From: RBG-16-66-20 sp049651845
GTDB taxonomy: Bacteria; Pseudomonadota; Gammaproteobacteria; Burkholderiales; SG8-39
Assembly (NCBI GenBank): GCA_049651845.1
Contig: JBASCW010000167.1
Span: forward strand, 1-48,900
Length of the DNA: 48,900 nucleotides
Direction of reading: 5' to 3'
Both the position numbers and the translations under genes were made by a program. Shown here one piece after another: positions 24,980 to 33,656 of this stretch. Within the stretch, counting starts at the first letter, position 1. Every line of letters starts with the position of its first letter. The notes beneath the pieces were generated by a model. The model saw only the letters and a list, made by a program, of their open reading frames with translations, was not told where the DNA came from and did no database searches.

Positions 24980-27157
24980 TCAGGCGGCCTGCCTCGAGGT
25001 GATCTTCTCCAGCGTCACGGTGCCGAACATCGCGCCGAGCGCCGCGGTGGCCGGGTGGCCGGCGGCGACGCGCACGCACTCATCGGGCAGCCTGTCGTCC
25101 AGCGCCGCGGCCAGGCCCGCCTCGCCGCCCTGCTTCTTGACCAGCACCAGGCCGCCCGCCTGCACGCCGAGCTTCTGCATGAGCCTGGCGTTCATCCAGG
25201 CGCGCGGCGCCTGCGCGTCGCGTGTCTTCTGCAGCGGCGGCGAGCGCCGCGCCAGCGGATCGGCGAAATAGATCGGCACGTCGGCGATGCGCTGGATGCC
25301 CTGGAGGGGTTTCGCTTCCGCCTTTATTCCAGAAATTTCATTCGAAAGAAGCTTCGAGACTTCACGCCCGCCGAGGCACGCCTCCCTGACCTGCTCGATG
25401 GTGTCGAACTCGAAGCCCGGCAGCCCGAGCATGGTGCCCAGCACGCGCAGCACCTTCCAGGCGGGCCGCGCCTCGCCGAGCGGCCGCACCGCGGCGTGAA
25501 AGCTCTGCACGCGGCCCTCGGTGCTCACGAAAGTGCCCGGCGTCTCGGTGAACGGCGCGATCGGCAGCAGCACGTCGCCGACGTCCGACCTGAAGGAAGT
25601 GAGATTGACGATGAATCGCTTGCCTTCCACCAGCCGCGGATCTGCAAGGTCGAGCTGAGGATCGAATCCGACAAGAACCAGGCAATTCCTGCGCGCAACC
25701 TCGGGCAGACCGCCCGCCGCAGGCAAGCCGGCGACGTAACCCCCTACCGAGTTCGCGGCCTCGGCCAGGAAACCGACTTTCACGCCGATGGCCTGTGCGG
25801 CTGCGTGGATCGCCGCGGCCTGCGGATGCTGCTGCGCGAAATTGCCGAGCAGGATCGCGGAGTTCTTGCCGCCTTTCAGGACTTCACTGAAAGTGGCAAT
25901 CGCATTCGGGATCTCGGATGGCGCAACGATCTTCCGGCTCTTGACCGGCATCAGCCAGTCGTCGTCCACCGAGTGCAGCACGTGCACCTGCAGCCCGCGC
26001 TTGGCGGCTTGGCGCAGGCGCTGGGCGATGAGCGGATGGTCCTTGCGCAGGAACGAGCCCACCACCAGCACGCGGTCGAGCGTGGCGAGCTCCGCGATCG
26101 GCATGCCGAGCCAGGGGATGCCCGTGCGCTTGCCGTCGCCCGAGAAATCGCTGTGGCGCAGGCGGAAATCCGCCGGCGCGCCGAGCTTTGCGGCTAGATA
26201 AAGTTCTTCTAGGGTCGAATGCGGGGACGCGAGGACGCCGAAATTGGATTTATCCAAGGAAGAAACGACAAAATCCAATGCCCCTTGCCAATCCGTCTCC
26301 TCCCAGCGGCCATTGCGCTTCACCATCGGCTGCGAGAGGCGCTCCTCGGAGTTGAGCGCCTCGTAGGAGAAGCGCTCCTTGTCCGAGAGCCAGCACTCGT
26401 TGATGGCCTCGTTCTCCAGCGGCAGCACGCGCATCACCTTGTTCTGCTTGACCTGCACCACCAGGTTCGAGCCCAGGCCGTCGTGCGGCGACACGCTCTT
26501 GCGGCGCGCGAGCTCCCAGGTGCGCGCGCTGTAGCGGAACGGCTTGGAGGTGAGCGCGCCCACCGGGCAGAGGTCGATCATGTTGCCCGAGAGCTCGGAA
26601 TCGACCGATCTGCCGACGAAGGCGACGATCTCGGAGTGCTCGCCGCGGCCGATCATGCCGAGCTCCATCACCCCGGCGACCTCCTGACCGAAGCGCACGC
26701 AGCGCGTGCACTGGATGCAGCGGCTCATTTCCTCGGCCGCCACCAGCGGGCCGATGTCCTTGTGCAGCACCACGCGCTTTTCTTCCTGGAAACGCGAGGC
26801 CGACCCGCCGTAGCCCACCGCGAGGTCCTGCAGCTGGCATTCGCCGCCCTGGTCGCAGATCGGGCAGTCGAGCGGGTGGTTGATGAGCAGGAACTCCATC
26901 ACCGAGTTCTGCGCCTTCTTGGCGTTCGCCGAGGCGGTCTTCACCTTCATGCCGTCGGTGACGGGGGTCGCGCAGGCGGGCATCGGCTTGGGCGCCTTCT
27001 CGATCTCGACCAGGCACATGCGGCAGTTGGCGGCGATCGACAGCTTCTTGTGGTAGCAGAAGTGCGGCACGTAGATGCCGAGCTTGTGCGCCGCGTCCAT
27101 CACGGTAGAGCCGTGCTGGACTTCCACTTCGGTGCCGTCGATTTCGACCTTGATCAT
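24980..27157 (-). CDS. nuoG: NADH-quinone oxidoreductase subunit G
   Basis: A 725-residue iron-sulfur subunit. The N-terminal [2Fe-2S] cysteines are C34, C45, C48 and C62. Next come the HxxxCxxC...C site (HPLDCPICDQGGECQ) for N5 and the ferredoxin-type CIQCTRC...LCPVGA for N4. The E. coli-type N7 cysteines are absent (the region reads LARRKSVSPHDGLGSN), as in mitochondria and betaproteobacteria. The rest is a molybdopterin-oxidoreductase-like domain without cofactor. It abuts nuoF with no gap. Several A+T-rich patches occur (25305-25375, 25580-25700, 26195-26290), all in frame. Confidence 0.95.
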   Translation of the reverse strand: MIKVEIDGTEVEVQHGSTVMDAAHKLGIYVPHFCYHKKLSIAANCRMCLVEIEKAPKPMPACATPVTDGMKVKTASANAKKAQNSVMEFLLINHPLDCPICDQGGECQLQDLAVGYGGSASRFQEEKRVVLHKDIGPLVAAEEMSRCIQCTRCVRFGQEVAGVMELGMIGRGEHSEIVAFVGRSVDSELSGNMIDLCPVGALTSKPFRYSARTWELARRKSVSPHDGLGSNLVVQVKQNKVMRVLPLENEAINECWLSDKERFSYEALNSEERLSQPMVKRNGRWEETDWQGALDFVVSSLDKSNFGVLASPHSTLEELYLAAKLGAPADFRLRHSDFSGDGKRTGIPWLGMPIAELATLDRVLVVGSFLRKDHPLIAQRLRQAAKRGLQVHVLHSVDDDWLMPVKSRKIVAPSEIPNAIATFSEVLKGGKNSAILLGNFAQQHPQAAAIHAAAQAIGVKVGFLAEAANSVGGYVAGLPAAGGLPEVARRNCLVLVGFDPQLDLADPRLVEGKRFIVNLTSFRSDVGDVLLPIAPFTETPGTFVSTEGRVQSFHAAVRPLGEARPAWKVLRVLGTMLGLPGFEFDTIEQVREACLGGREVSKLLSNEISGIKAEAKPLQGIQRIADVPIYFADPLARRSPPLQKTRDAQAPRAWMNARLMQKLGVQAGGLVLVKKQGGEAGLAAALDDRLPDECVRVAAGHPATAALGAMFGTVTLEKITSRQAA

Positions 27158-28498
27158 CTACGCGGCCTTCGCGATCGACGGGCTGTGGGCGCCGGCCCGC
27201 CCCCACTTGGGTTCTATTTCTCTCGAAACAAGACAGCTCTTATGTTCGATGTGATGCACGAATTCGTGCCGGAAATGCTTGAGGAAGCTCTTCACCGGCA
27301 GCGCCGCGGCGTCGCCGAGCGCGCAGATGGTGCGGCCGGCGATGTTGTCGGCGACGTTGTCGAGCAGGTCGAGGTCCTCCATGCGGCCCTGCCCGGTCTC
27401 GATGCGGTGCACCACGCGGTACAGCCAGCCCGTGCCCTCGCGGCAGGGCGTGCATTGGCCGCAGGACTCCTCGAAATAGAAGTACGACAGGCGCTCCAGC
27501 GCCCGCACCATGCAGGTGGTGTCGTCCATGACGATGACCGCGCCCGAGCCCAGCATCGAGCCCGCCTTGGCGATGGAGTCGAAGTCCATGTCGGTCTTCA
27601 TCATGATGTCGGGCGGTAGCACTGGCATGCTGGAGCCGCCCGGGATCACCGCCTTGAGCTTGTGCCCCGCGCGAACACCGCCCGCCAATTCCAGCAGTTT
27701 CGCGAAGGGAGTGCCGAGCTTAACCTCGTAATTGCCGGGCTTGGCGACGTGGCCGGTCACCGAGAACAGCTTGGTGCCGCCGTTGTTCGGCCGCCCGAGC
27801 GCGAGGAAGGCCTCGCCGCCCTTGCGCATGATCCAGGGCACCGCGGCGAAGGTCTCGGTGTTGTTGACCGTGGTCGGCTTGCCGTACAGGCCGAAGCTCG
27901 CCGGGAACGGCGGCTTGAAGCGCGGCTGGCCCTTCTTGCCCTCGAGCGAATCGAGCAGCGCCGTCTCCTCGCCGCAGATGTAGGCGCCGTAGCCCGCGTG
28001 CGCGTGGACCTCGAAGGAGAACTCCGAGCCGAGGATGTTCTTGCCGAGGTAGCCCGCGGCGCGCGCCTCATCGAGCGCCCGCTCGAACTGGTCGTACACC
28101 TCCCAGATCTCGCCGTGGATGTAGTTGTAGCCCACGCCCGCGCCCATCGCGTAGCCGGCGATGATCATGCCCTCGATGACGCTGTGCGGGTTGTAGCGCA
28201 GCAGGTCGCGGTCCTTGCAGGTGCCCGGCTCGCCCTCGTCCGAGTTGCACACCAGGTATTTCGCGCCCGGGAACTGGCGCGGCATGAACGACCACTTCAG
28301 GCCGGTAGGGAAGCCGGCGCCGCCGCGTCCTCGAAGTGCAGATTTTTTCACTTCTGCAATCACGTTTTCAGGGGAAATCTTTTCGGACAAGACCCTGCGA
28401 AGAGCCTGATAGCCCTCTCGCCGTTCATAGTCCTTCAGACGCCAGTTGCGGCCGTCCAGGCCCTGCATCAGGATCGCGTCGGGCCCGTAGTCGAGCAT
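27158..28498 (-). CDS. nuoF: NADH-quinone oxidoreductase subunit F (NADH- and FMN-binding)
   Basis: A 446-residue subunit that oxidises NADH. The glycine-rich RGRGGAGFPTGLKW binds NADH, the stretch YLVCNSDEGEPGTCKDRD with GAYICGEETALLDSLEG binds FMN, and SCGQCTPCREG with a later cysteine (TICALGDAA) carries the N3 [4Fe-4S] cluster. The start is ATG 28498, whose A overlaps the nuoE stop. It works with NuoE and NuoG as the input module. Confidence 0.96.
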   Translation of the reverse strand: MLDYGPDAILMQGLDGRNWRLKDYERREGYQALRRVLSEKISPENVIAEVKKSALRGRGGAGFPTGLKWSFMPRQFPGAKYLVCNSDEGEPGTCKDRDLLRYNPHSVIEGMIIAGYAMGAGVGYNYIHGEIWEVYDQFERALDEARAAGYLGKNILGSEFSFEVHAHAGYGAYICGEETALLDSLEGKKGQPRFKPPFPASFGLYGKPTTVNNTETFAAVPWIMRKGGEAFLALGRPNNGGTKLFSVTGHVAKPGNYEVKLGTPFAKLLELAGGVRAGHKLKAVIPGGSSMPVLPPDIMMKTDMDFDSIAKAGSMLGSGAVIVMDDTTCMVRALERLSYFYFEESCGQCTPCREGTGWLYRVVHRIETGQGRMEDLDLLDNVADNIAGRTICALGDAAALPVKSFLKHFRHEFVHHIEHKSCLVSREIEPKWGRAGAHSPSIAKAA

Positions 28499-28974
28499 CA
28501 CTTCAGCTCCTTGATCAGCGCGTCGAGCTTCTCGTGCGACATGCAATCGTGCATCTTCTTGTTGTTCACCAGCACCACCGGCGCCATCGCGCAGGCGCCC
28601 ATGCACTCGCCTTCCTTGAGCGTGAAGCGGCCGTCGGCGGTGGTCTCGCCGAAGTCGACGCCGAGCCTCGCCTTCAGGTGGTCGGCGGCATCGAGCGAGC
28701 CCTGCAGCCCGCACGGCAGGCAGGTGCAGACCGTGAGCTTGTACTTGCCCGTCGGCTGCAGGTTGTACATGTTGTAGAAGGTCGCCACCTCGTAGACCGC
28801 GACCGGCGCCATCTGCAGGTAGCCGGCGACGAAGTCCATGGTCTCGGTCGAGAGCCAGCCCTTCTCGTCCTGCGCGATGATCAGCGCGCTCATCACCGCC
28901 GACTGCTTCTGGTCGGCGGGATATTTCTGGATTTCCTCGTCGATGCGGCGCAAGGACTCGGCCGACAGGCTCAC
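28498..28974 (-). CDS. nuoE: NADH-quinone oxidoreductase subunit E ([2Fe-2S])
   Basis: A 158-residue thioredoxin-fold subunit with cluster N1a. The four ligands are in CTCLPC and GECMGACAMAP. The N-terminal helical domain (SLRRIDEEIQKYPADQKQSA) is typical. The start is GTG 28974, overlapping the nuoD stop by four bases (GTGA); no ATG is near, and the alignment with family N-termini fits. Confidence 0.95.
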   Translation of the reverse strand: MSLSAESLRRIDEEIQKYPADQKQSAVMSALIIAQDEKGWLSTETMDFVAGYLQMAPVAVYEVATFYNMYNLQPTGKYKLTVCTCLPCGLQGSLDAADHLKARLGVDFGETTADGRFTLKEGECMGACAMAPVVLVNNKKMHDCMSHEKLDALIKELK

Positions 28975-30224
28975 CGGTCGATCTCCCCGAAAACGATGTC
29001 GAGCGTGCTGACGATGGCGACCGCGTCGGCCAGCATGTGGCCGCGCGCGAGCTCGCCCATCGAGGAAAGGTGCGTGAACGCCGGCGAGCGCAGCTTCATG
29101 CGGTAGGGCTTGTTGGCGCCGTCGGAAATGAAGTACACGCCGAACTCGCCCTTCGGGCCCTCCACGCCGGCATAGGCCTCGCCCTCGGGCACGTGCATGC
29201 CCTCGGTGAAGAGCTTGAAGTGGTGGATCAGCTCCTCCATGTTCGCCTTCATCTGCCCGCGCGCGGGCGGCGCGACCTTGTGGTTGTCGACGATCACCGG
29301 GCCCGGGTTCTTGCGCAGCCAGTCCACGCACTGCTTGATGATGCGGTTGGACTGGCGCATCTCCTCGACGCGCACCAGGTAGCGGTCGTAGGTGTCGCCG
29401 TTGACGCCGACCACGACATCGAAGTCGAGCTTGTCGTAGACCTCGTAGGGCTGCTTCTTGCGCAGGTCCCAGGCGACGCCCGAGCCGCGCAGCATGGGCC
29501 CCGTGTAGCCGAGCGCGAGCGCGCGCTCCGGCGGCACCACGCCGATGCCGACGGTGCGCTGCTTCCAGATGCGGTTCTCGGTGAGCAGCGTCTCGTAGTC
29601 GTCCACGCACCTCGGGAAGCGCTCGGTGAAGGCGTCGATGAAGTCGAGCAGGGAACCCTGCCGGTCGGCATTCATCTCGGCGAGCGCGCGCTCGTTGCGC
29701 GAGTGCTGCGCGCGGTACTGCGGCATCGCGTCGGGCAGGTCGCGGTAGACACCGCCCGGCCGGTAATAGGCCGCGTGCATGCGCGCGCCCGACACCGCCT
29801 CGTAGCAGTCGAGCAGGTCCTCGCGCTCGCGGAAACCGTACAGGAACACGGTCATCGCGCCCAGGTCCAGGCCGAGCGTCGCCACGCCGAAGATGTGGTT
29901 CAGGATGCGCGTGATCTCGTCGAACATCACGCGGATGTACTGCGCGCGCACCGGCACCTCGATGCCGAGCAGCTTCTCGACGGCCATGCAGTAGGCGTGC
30001 TCGCTGCACATCATCGAGATGTAGTCGAGCCGGTCCATGTACGGCAGCGACTGCAGGTAGGTGCGGCTCTCGGCCAGTTTCTCGGTGGCGCGGTGCAGCA
30101 GGCCGATGTGCGGGTCGGCGCGCTGCACCACCTCGCCGTCGAGCTCCAGCACCAGCCGCAGCACGCCGTGCGCGGCCGGGTGCTGCGGGCCGAAGTTCAG
30201 GGTGTAGTTGCGGATCTCGGCCAA
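28971..30224 (-). CDS. nuoD: NADH-quinone oxidoreductase subunit D
   Basis: A 417-residue 49-kDa-type subunit that forms the quinone site with NuoB and NuoH. Family marks are NFGPQHPAAHGVLRLVLELDGE, HIGLLHRATEKL, the YxDRLDY segment with MDRLDYISMMCSEHAY, and the C-terminal DIVFGEIDR. The start codon is TTG at 30224: MAEIRNYTLNFGPQH begins there and no ATG or GTG lies nearby. This rare start in an essential subunit is worth noting. NuoC ends three bases upstream. Confidence 0.95.
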   Translation of the reverse strand: MAEIRNYTLNFGPQHPAAHGVLRLVLELDGEVVQRADPHIGLLHRATEKLAESRTYLQSLPYMDRLDYISMMCSEHAYCMAVEKLLGIEVPVRAQYIRVMFDEITRILNHIFGVATLGLDLGAMTVFLYGFREREDLLDCYEAVSGARMHAAYYRPGGVYRDLPDAMPQYRAQHSRNERALAEMNADRQGSLLDFIDAFTERFPRCVDDYETLLTENRIWKQRTVGIGVVPPERALALGYTGPMLRGSGVAWDLRKKQPYEVYDKLDFDVVVGVNGDTYDRYLVRVEEMRQSNRIIKQCVDWLRKNPGPVIVDNHKVAPPARGQMKANMEELIHHFKLFTEGMHVPEGEAYAGVEGPKGEFGVYFISDGANKPYRMKLRSPAFTHLSSMGELARGHMLADAVAIVSTLDIVFGEIDR

Positions 30225-30227
30225 GGC

Positions 30228-30827
30228 CTAGCGTCCCTCGCCGTAGTGCTCTTCGCGCACCACGCGCGGCGTCACTTCGCGCGGCTCGATGGTCACCGGC
30301 TGGTAGATCAGGCGCTTGGTGTCCGGGTCGTAGCGCATCTCGACGTAGCCCGAGATCGGGAAGTCCTTGCGGAACGGGTGGCCGATGAAGCCGTAGTCGG
30401 TGAGGATGCGGCGCAGGTCCGGATGGCCGTCGAAGACGATGCCGAACAGATCGAAGGCCTCGCGCTCGAACCAGTTCACGCTCGGCCAGACCTCGATCGC
30501 CGAGTCGAGCATCGGCATCTCGTCGTCGGGGCAGAACACGCGCAGCCGCAGCCGCCAGTTGTGCGTCACCGACAGCAGGTGCAGCACCGCGGCGAAGCGG
30601 CCGCGCTCCCAGGGCCGGTCGCCGTAGGTCGAGTAGTCCACGCCGCACAGGTCGATGAGCTGCTCGAAGCGCAGGTCGGGATGGTCGCGCAGCGAGCGCG
30701 CCGCCTCGCGGTAGTTCGCCGCCTTCACCACCAGCGTGAGCTCGCCCAAGCGCTCCTCGAGCGACTCGATCCACGGGCCGAGCGCATTCTTCGCGGCGTC
30801 GTGCAGCTTCTTGAGCTTCGGCGTCAT
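30228..30827 (-). CDS. nuoC: NADH-quinone oxidoreductase subunit C
   Basis: A 199-residue 30-kDa-type subunit of the connecting arm. Recognised by the C-terminal signature ERRAFDLFGI-like segment FEREAFDLFGIVFDGHPDLR followed by RILTDYGFIGHPFRKDFP. Separate from NuoD, unlike the fused NuoCD of enterobacteria. ATG 30827 lies directly after the nuoB stop. Confidence 0.95.
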   Translation of the reverse strand: MTPKLKKLHDAAKNALGPWIESLEERLGELTLVVKAANYREAARSLRDHPDLRFEQLIDLCGVDYSTYGDRPWERGRFAAVLHLLSVTHNWRLRLRVFCPDDEMPMLDSAIEVWPSVNWFEREAFDLFGIVFDGHPDLRRILTDYGFIGHPFRKDFPISGYVEMRYDPDTKRLIYQPVTIEPREVTPRVVREEHYGEGR

Positions 30828-31304
30828 CTACCTGGCGATGGTGCTGGTGCGCTTGATCTTGTTCTGCAGCTGCAGGATGCCGTACAGCAGCGCCTCGGCC
30901 GTCGGCGGGCAGCCCGGCACGTAGATGTCCACCGGCACCACGCGGTCGGCGCCGCGCACCACCGAGTAGGCGTAGTGGTAGTAGCCGCCGCCGTTGGCGC
31001 AGGAGCCCATCGAGATCACCCAGCGCGGCTCGGCCATCTGGTCGTAGACCTTGCGCAGCGCCGGCGCCATCTTGTTGGTGAGCGTGCCGGCGATGATCAT
31101 CACGTCGGCCTGGCGCGGGCTCGGCCGGAAGACGATGCCGAAGCGGTCGAGGTCGTAGCGCGAGGCGCCCGCGTGCATCATCTCGATCGCGCAGCAGGCC
31201 AGGCCGAAGGTCACCGGCCACAGCGACCCGGTACGGGTCCAGTTGATGAGCTTGTCGGCGGTGGTGGTGACGAAGCCCTGCTCGAGCACGCCCTCTATTC
31301 CCAT
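30828..31304 (-). CDS. nuoB: NADH-quinone oxidoreductase subunit B (cluster N2)
   Basis: A 158-residue subunit that carries the terminal [4Fe-4S] cluster N2, next to the quinone site. The ligands are the adjacent C37-C38 (LACCAIEMM), C102 (GSCANGGG) and C132 (VPGCPPTAEAL). The start is ATG 31304, which overlaps the end of nuoA by ten bases. Confidence 0.96.
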   Translation of the reverse strand: MGIEGVLEQGFVTTTADKLINWTRTGSLWPVTFGLACCAIEMMHAGASRYDLDRFGIVFRPSPRQADVMIIAGTLTNKMAPALRKVYDQMAEPRWVISMGSCANGGGYYHYAYSVVRGADRVVPVDIYVPGCPPTAEALLYGILQLQNKIKRTSTIAR

Positions 31305-31651
31305 TCCAGCGCTCCTTTGGTCCACTCGTAGACGAAACCGACCACGAGGATGCCGAGGAACAGCATCATCGACAGGAAGCCCGCGAAGCCGATCTCGTTG
31401 ATCACCACCGCCCAGGGGAAGAGGAAGGCGATCTCGAGGTCGAACAGGATGAACAGGATCGCCACCAGGTAGTAGCGCACGTCGAACTTCATGCGCGCGT
31501 CCTCGAAGGCCTCGAAGCCGCACTCGTAGGGGGAAAGCTTCTCGGGATCGGGTCGGTGCGGGCCGAAGATGGCGCCCAGCAACGGGGGCGCGACGCCGAT
31601 GGCGAGGCCGACCGCGATGAACAGCAGGATCGGAAAGTATTCGGCGAGCAT
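31295..31651 (-). CDS. nuoA: NADH-quinone oxidoreductase subunit A
   Basis: A 118-residue subunit with three membrane helices, first gene of the complex I cluster. Recognised by KLSPYECGFEAFEDARMKFDVRYYLVAILFILFDLE, with the conserved cysteine and acidic residues lining the quinone cavity. It begins 33 bases after the tRNA-Leu, with no room for a separate strong promoter; the cluster is probably transcribed from upstream, through secG and the tRNA. Confidence 0.95.
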   Translation of the reverse strand: MLAEYFPILLFIAVGLAIGVAPPLLGAIFGPHRPDPEKLSPYECGFEAFEDARMKFDVRYYLVAILFILFDLEIAFLFPWAVVINEIGFAGFLSMMLFLGILVVGFVYEWTKGALEWE

Positions 31652-31684
31652 GTGCTTCGTTATCCCCTGATCACCGCCTAAATT

Positions 31685-31772
31685 TGGTGCCCACGAGCAG
31701 ACTCGAACTGCTACGGCGTTTTAGGCCACCAGCCCCTCAAGCTGGCGTGTCTACCAATTTCACCACGTGGGC
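31685..31772 (-). tRNA. tRNA-Leu (anticodon GAG)
   Basis: On the minus strand the sequence folds as a class II tRNA: acceptor GCCCACG/CGTGGGC, D arm GTG...CAC with GGTAGA, and anticodon stem CCAGC/GCTGG enclosing loop TTGAGGG (anticodon GAG, reading CUC/CUU). A variable arm and T arm GCAGTTCGAGTCTGC complete it. The CCA end is encoded. Placement between secG and nuoA is common in betaproteobacteria. Confidence 0.96.
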
Positions 31773-31813
31773 GCATGCACATTTGCCTGAACCCCCGGAT
31801 TATCCCCTAAAAA

Positions 31814-32218
31814 TCATTGCGGAACGTCCTTCGGCTTCGAACCGGAGGGCGGCGCTTCCGCGGGCGCGCCCGCTGCGGCGCCCTTCGGCGCCTCGGCGGG
31901 CGGCTTGTCGCCGGCCTTGTCCTGCGCGGGCGCGCTCTGCTGCGCCTTGACCGCGTCGAGCACGCCGCCGCTCGTGCGCGGCTTGCTCGTCGCGAGATAC
32001 GCGAGGCCCAGGCTGGTGAGGAAGAACAGCGTGGCGAGAATCGCGGTGGCGCGCGACAGGAAATTCGCCGATCCGGTGGCGCCGAACAGGCTGCCCGAAG
32101 CGCCGCCGCCGAAGCCCGAGCCCATGTCCGCGCCCTTGCCATGCTGCAGAAGCACCAAGCCGATGATCACGAGCGCGATCAGCACGTGCAGAACGATAAC
32201 CACGGTCATCCAGTCCAT
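31814..32218 (-). CDS. secG: preprotein translocase subunit SecG
   Basis: A 134-residue component of the SecYEG channel that assists export. Two membrane helices (residues 4-24 and about 57-76) flank the conserved loop GADMGSGFGGGASGSLFGATG. The C-terminal 50 residues are a low-complexity alanine/proline/lysine tail. Start ATG 32218; four bases separate it from tpiA. Confidence 0.95.
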   Translation of the reverse strand: MDWMTVVIVLHVLIALVIIGLVLLQHGKGADMGSGFGGGASGSLFGATGSANFLSRATAILATLFFLTSLGLAYLATSKPRTSGGVLDAVKAQQSAPAQDKAGDKPPAEAPKGAAAGAPAEAPPSGSKPKDVPQ

Positions 32219-32222
32219 TGCC

Positions 32223-32963
32223 TCAATTCCTCCTGCACGCCGCGCTTGCGATGGCGAGGAACTCCGCCGCCACCAGCGATGCGCCGCCAATCAGTCCGCC
32301 GTCCACGTCCGGCTGCGCGAACAGCTGCGCCGCGTTGTCTTTCTTCACGCTGCCGCCGTACAGCAGGCGCGTTTCGCCCGGCAGCCGCGCGCGCAGGAAG
32401 GCGTGCACCGCCTGCGCCTGCTGCGGTGTCGCGGTGCGCCCGGTGCCGATCGCCCAGACCGGCTCGTAAGCAACGACCGCTTGCTTGAGGGAATCCTTTC
32501 CATTCAAGGCAATCACGGCATCCAGCTGCCGCGCGACGACCGCTTGCGTCCTGTCGGCCTCGCGCTCGGCCAGCGTCTCGCCGACGCACAGGATCGGCGT
32601 CATGCGCTGGGCCTGCGCGGCCTTGAACTTTGCCGCCGCCACCGCATCGTTCTCGCCGTAGAGCTGGCGCCGCTCCGAATGCCCCACGATCACGTAGCGG
32701 CAGCCCAGGTCCGCCAGCATCGCCGCCGACACTTCGCCCGTGTACGCGCCTTGCTCGTGCTCGCTCAAGTTCTGCGCCCCCAGCGCAAGCGCGCTGTCCT
32801 GCAGCTGGGCGCCGACCTCCGCGAGATAGGGAAACGGCACGCATATCGCGCAATCGACCCCGCGCAGCGTGCCCAGGCCGGCGAGCACCGAGGCGAGCAG
32901 CGCCCGGTTTGCGGACCGGTTGCCGTGCATCTTCCAATTGCCCGCCACCAGCCGGTCGCGCAT
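32223..32963 (-). CDS. tpiA: triosephosphate isomerase
   Basis: A 246-residue cytoplasmic enzyme of glycolysis and gluconeogenesis that interconverts dihydroxyacetone phosphate and glyceraldehyde 3-phosphate. Catalytic residues are in place: N9 and K11 (GNWKM), H95 (VGHSERR) and E167 (AYEPVWAIGTG). The phosphate-binding GGSV motif is near the end. The start is ATG 32963 with a weak ribosome site. It lies 48 bases after the unknown gene at 33012. Confidence 0.96.
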   Translation of the reverse strand: MRDRLVAGNWKMHGNRSANRALLASVLAGLGTLRGVDCAICVPFPYLAEVGAQLQDSALALGAQNLSEHEQGAYTGEVSAAMLADLGCRYVIVGHSERRQLYGENDAVAAAKFKAAQAQRMTPILCVGETLAEREADRTQAVVARQLDAVIALNGKDSLKQAVVAYEPVWAIGTGRTATPQQAQAVHAFLRARLPGETRLLYGGSVKKDNAAQLFAQPDVDGGLIGGASLVAAEFLAIASAACRRN

Positions 32964-33011
32964 TCAAGTTTGTCTTGAGGTTTTTCGGAAAAGACGTGCA
33001 ATTTTACAGCA

Positions 33012-33656
33012 CTAGGCGTGTTTGTGCGGCGCAAAACGCGCCCGATGGACGGCTTTCACCGCCTCGCGCGCGAGCCGCTCCGCCTCCGCGGTCATGATCT
33101 CGCGCAATGCGCGAGCCGCGCCCCCGCGCACGGCGGCGAGCGCCCCCGAAGCGCGTACGCCGCCCGCGAGCGCGGCGGTCTCCTCGCAATACAGCTGCAG
33201 GAGCTCCCGCAGGCGCCGCTCCAGCGCCTCGGCCGGCAGCGCGTGGCGAAGCCGCCGCGCATCGCGCCAGCCGGCGAGCACGCGCAGCGCGAGATCGAGC
33301 CCGTGCGCGATGCGCTTGCGGCGCAGCGGCTCGATGCGCGCGTACGGAATGTCGAGCTGCACTGGCAGGCCGCGCGTGCCGCCGAGGAACTCGCGGTCGA
33401 TGACGCGCGCGCGCGCCAGCAGCTCGGTCGCATCGTCGTCGCCCGGCGCGCGCCCCGCCTCGAGCAGCGCCGCCGCGCGCTCGATCACCTGCGCGTCTTT
33501 GCGGATTTCCTTGGCGACGTTCGCCTCGAGCAGCGGCTCGAGCGCCGCGAGTGCGAGGCGCAGCGGCAGCGACTCGCGCAGCCGGCGCAGCGTGCGGCGG
33601 TCGAACTCCCCGAGCAGCCGCCCGTTGAGGCCCGCGAGGACCCGCGCGCGGTTCAG
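33012..33656 (-). CDS. hypothetical protein in the frd operon, probable CTG start
   Basis: The frame is open through 33012-33656 and has strong G+C-rich coding character. Between the end of the methyltransferase gene and about 33500 it contains no ATG, GTG or TTG. A CTG at 33656 overlaps the methyltransferase stop as CTGA, the same geometry as the usual ATGA/GTGA couplings. This gives about 214 residues, helical and very arginine/alanine/leucine-rich, without signal or membrane segments. I do not recognise a family. Single landmarks are EFLGGTRGLPVQLDIPYARI and LYCEETAAL. Alternatives are a later start near 33500 or a frameshift fusion with the methyltransferase. Confidence 0.55.
   Translation of the reverse strand: MNRARVLAGLNGRLLGEFDRRTLRRLRESLPLRLALAALEPLLEANVAKEIRKDAQVIERAAALLEAGRAPGDDDATELLARARVIDREFLGGTRGLPVQLDIPYARIEPLRRKRIAHGLDLALRVLAGWRDARRLRHALPAEALERRLRELLQLYCEETAALAGGVRASGALAAVRGGAARALREIMTAEAERLAREAVKAVHRARFAPHKHA

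Noticed and set aside
24980..27157. NuoG lacking the N7 cluster cysteines
   Set aside because: This is the normal state in mitochondria and betaproteobacteria, not a defect.
29037..31331. Long rightward open frame across nuoB-nuoD
   Set aside because: The leftward frames are unmistakable complex I subunits; the rightward translation is low-complexity Arg/His/Val/Ala.
32964..32978. Inverted repeat TCAAG-N5-CTTGA upstream of tpiA as an FNR-type site
   Set aside because: The half-sites point the opposite way from FNR boxes (TTGA..TCAA) and the arms are only five bases.
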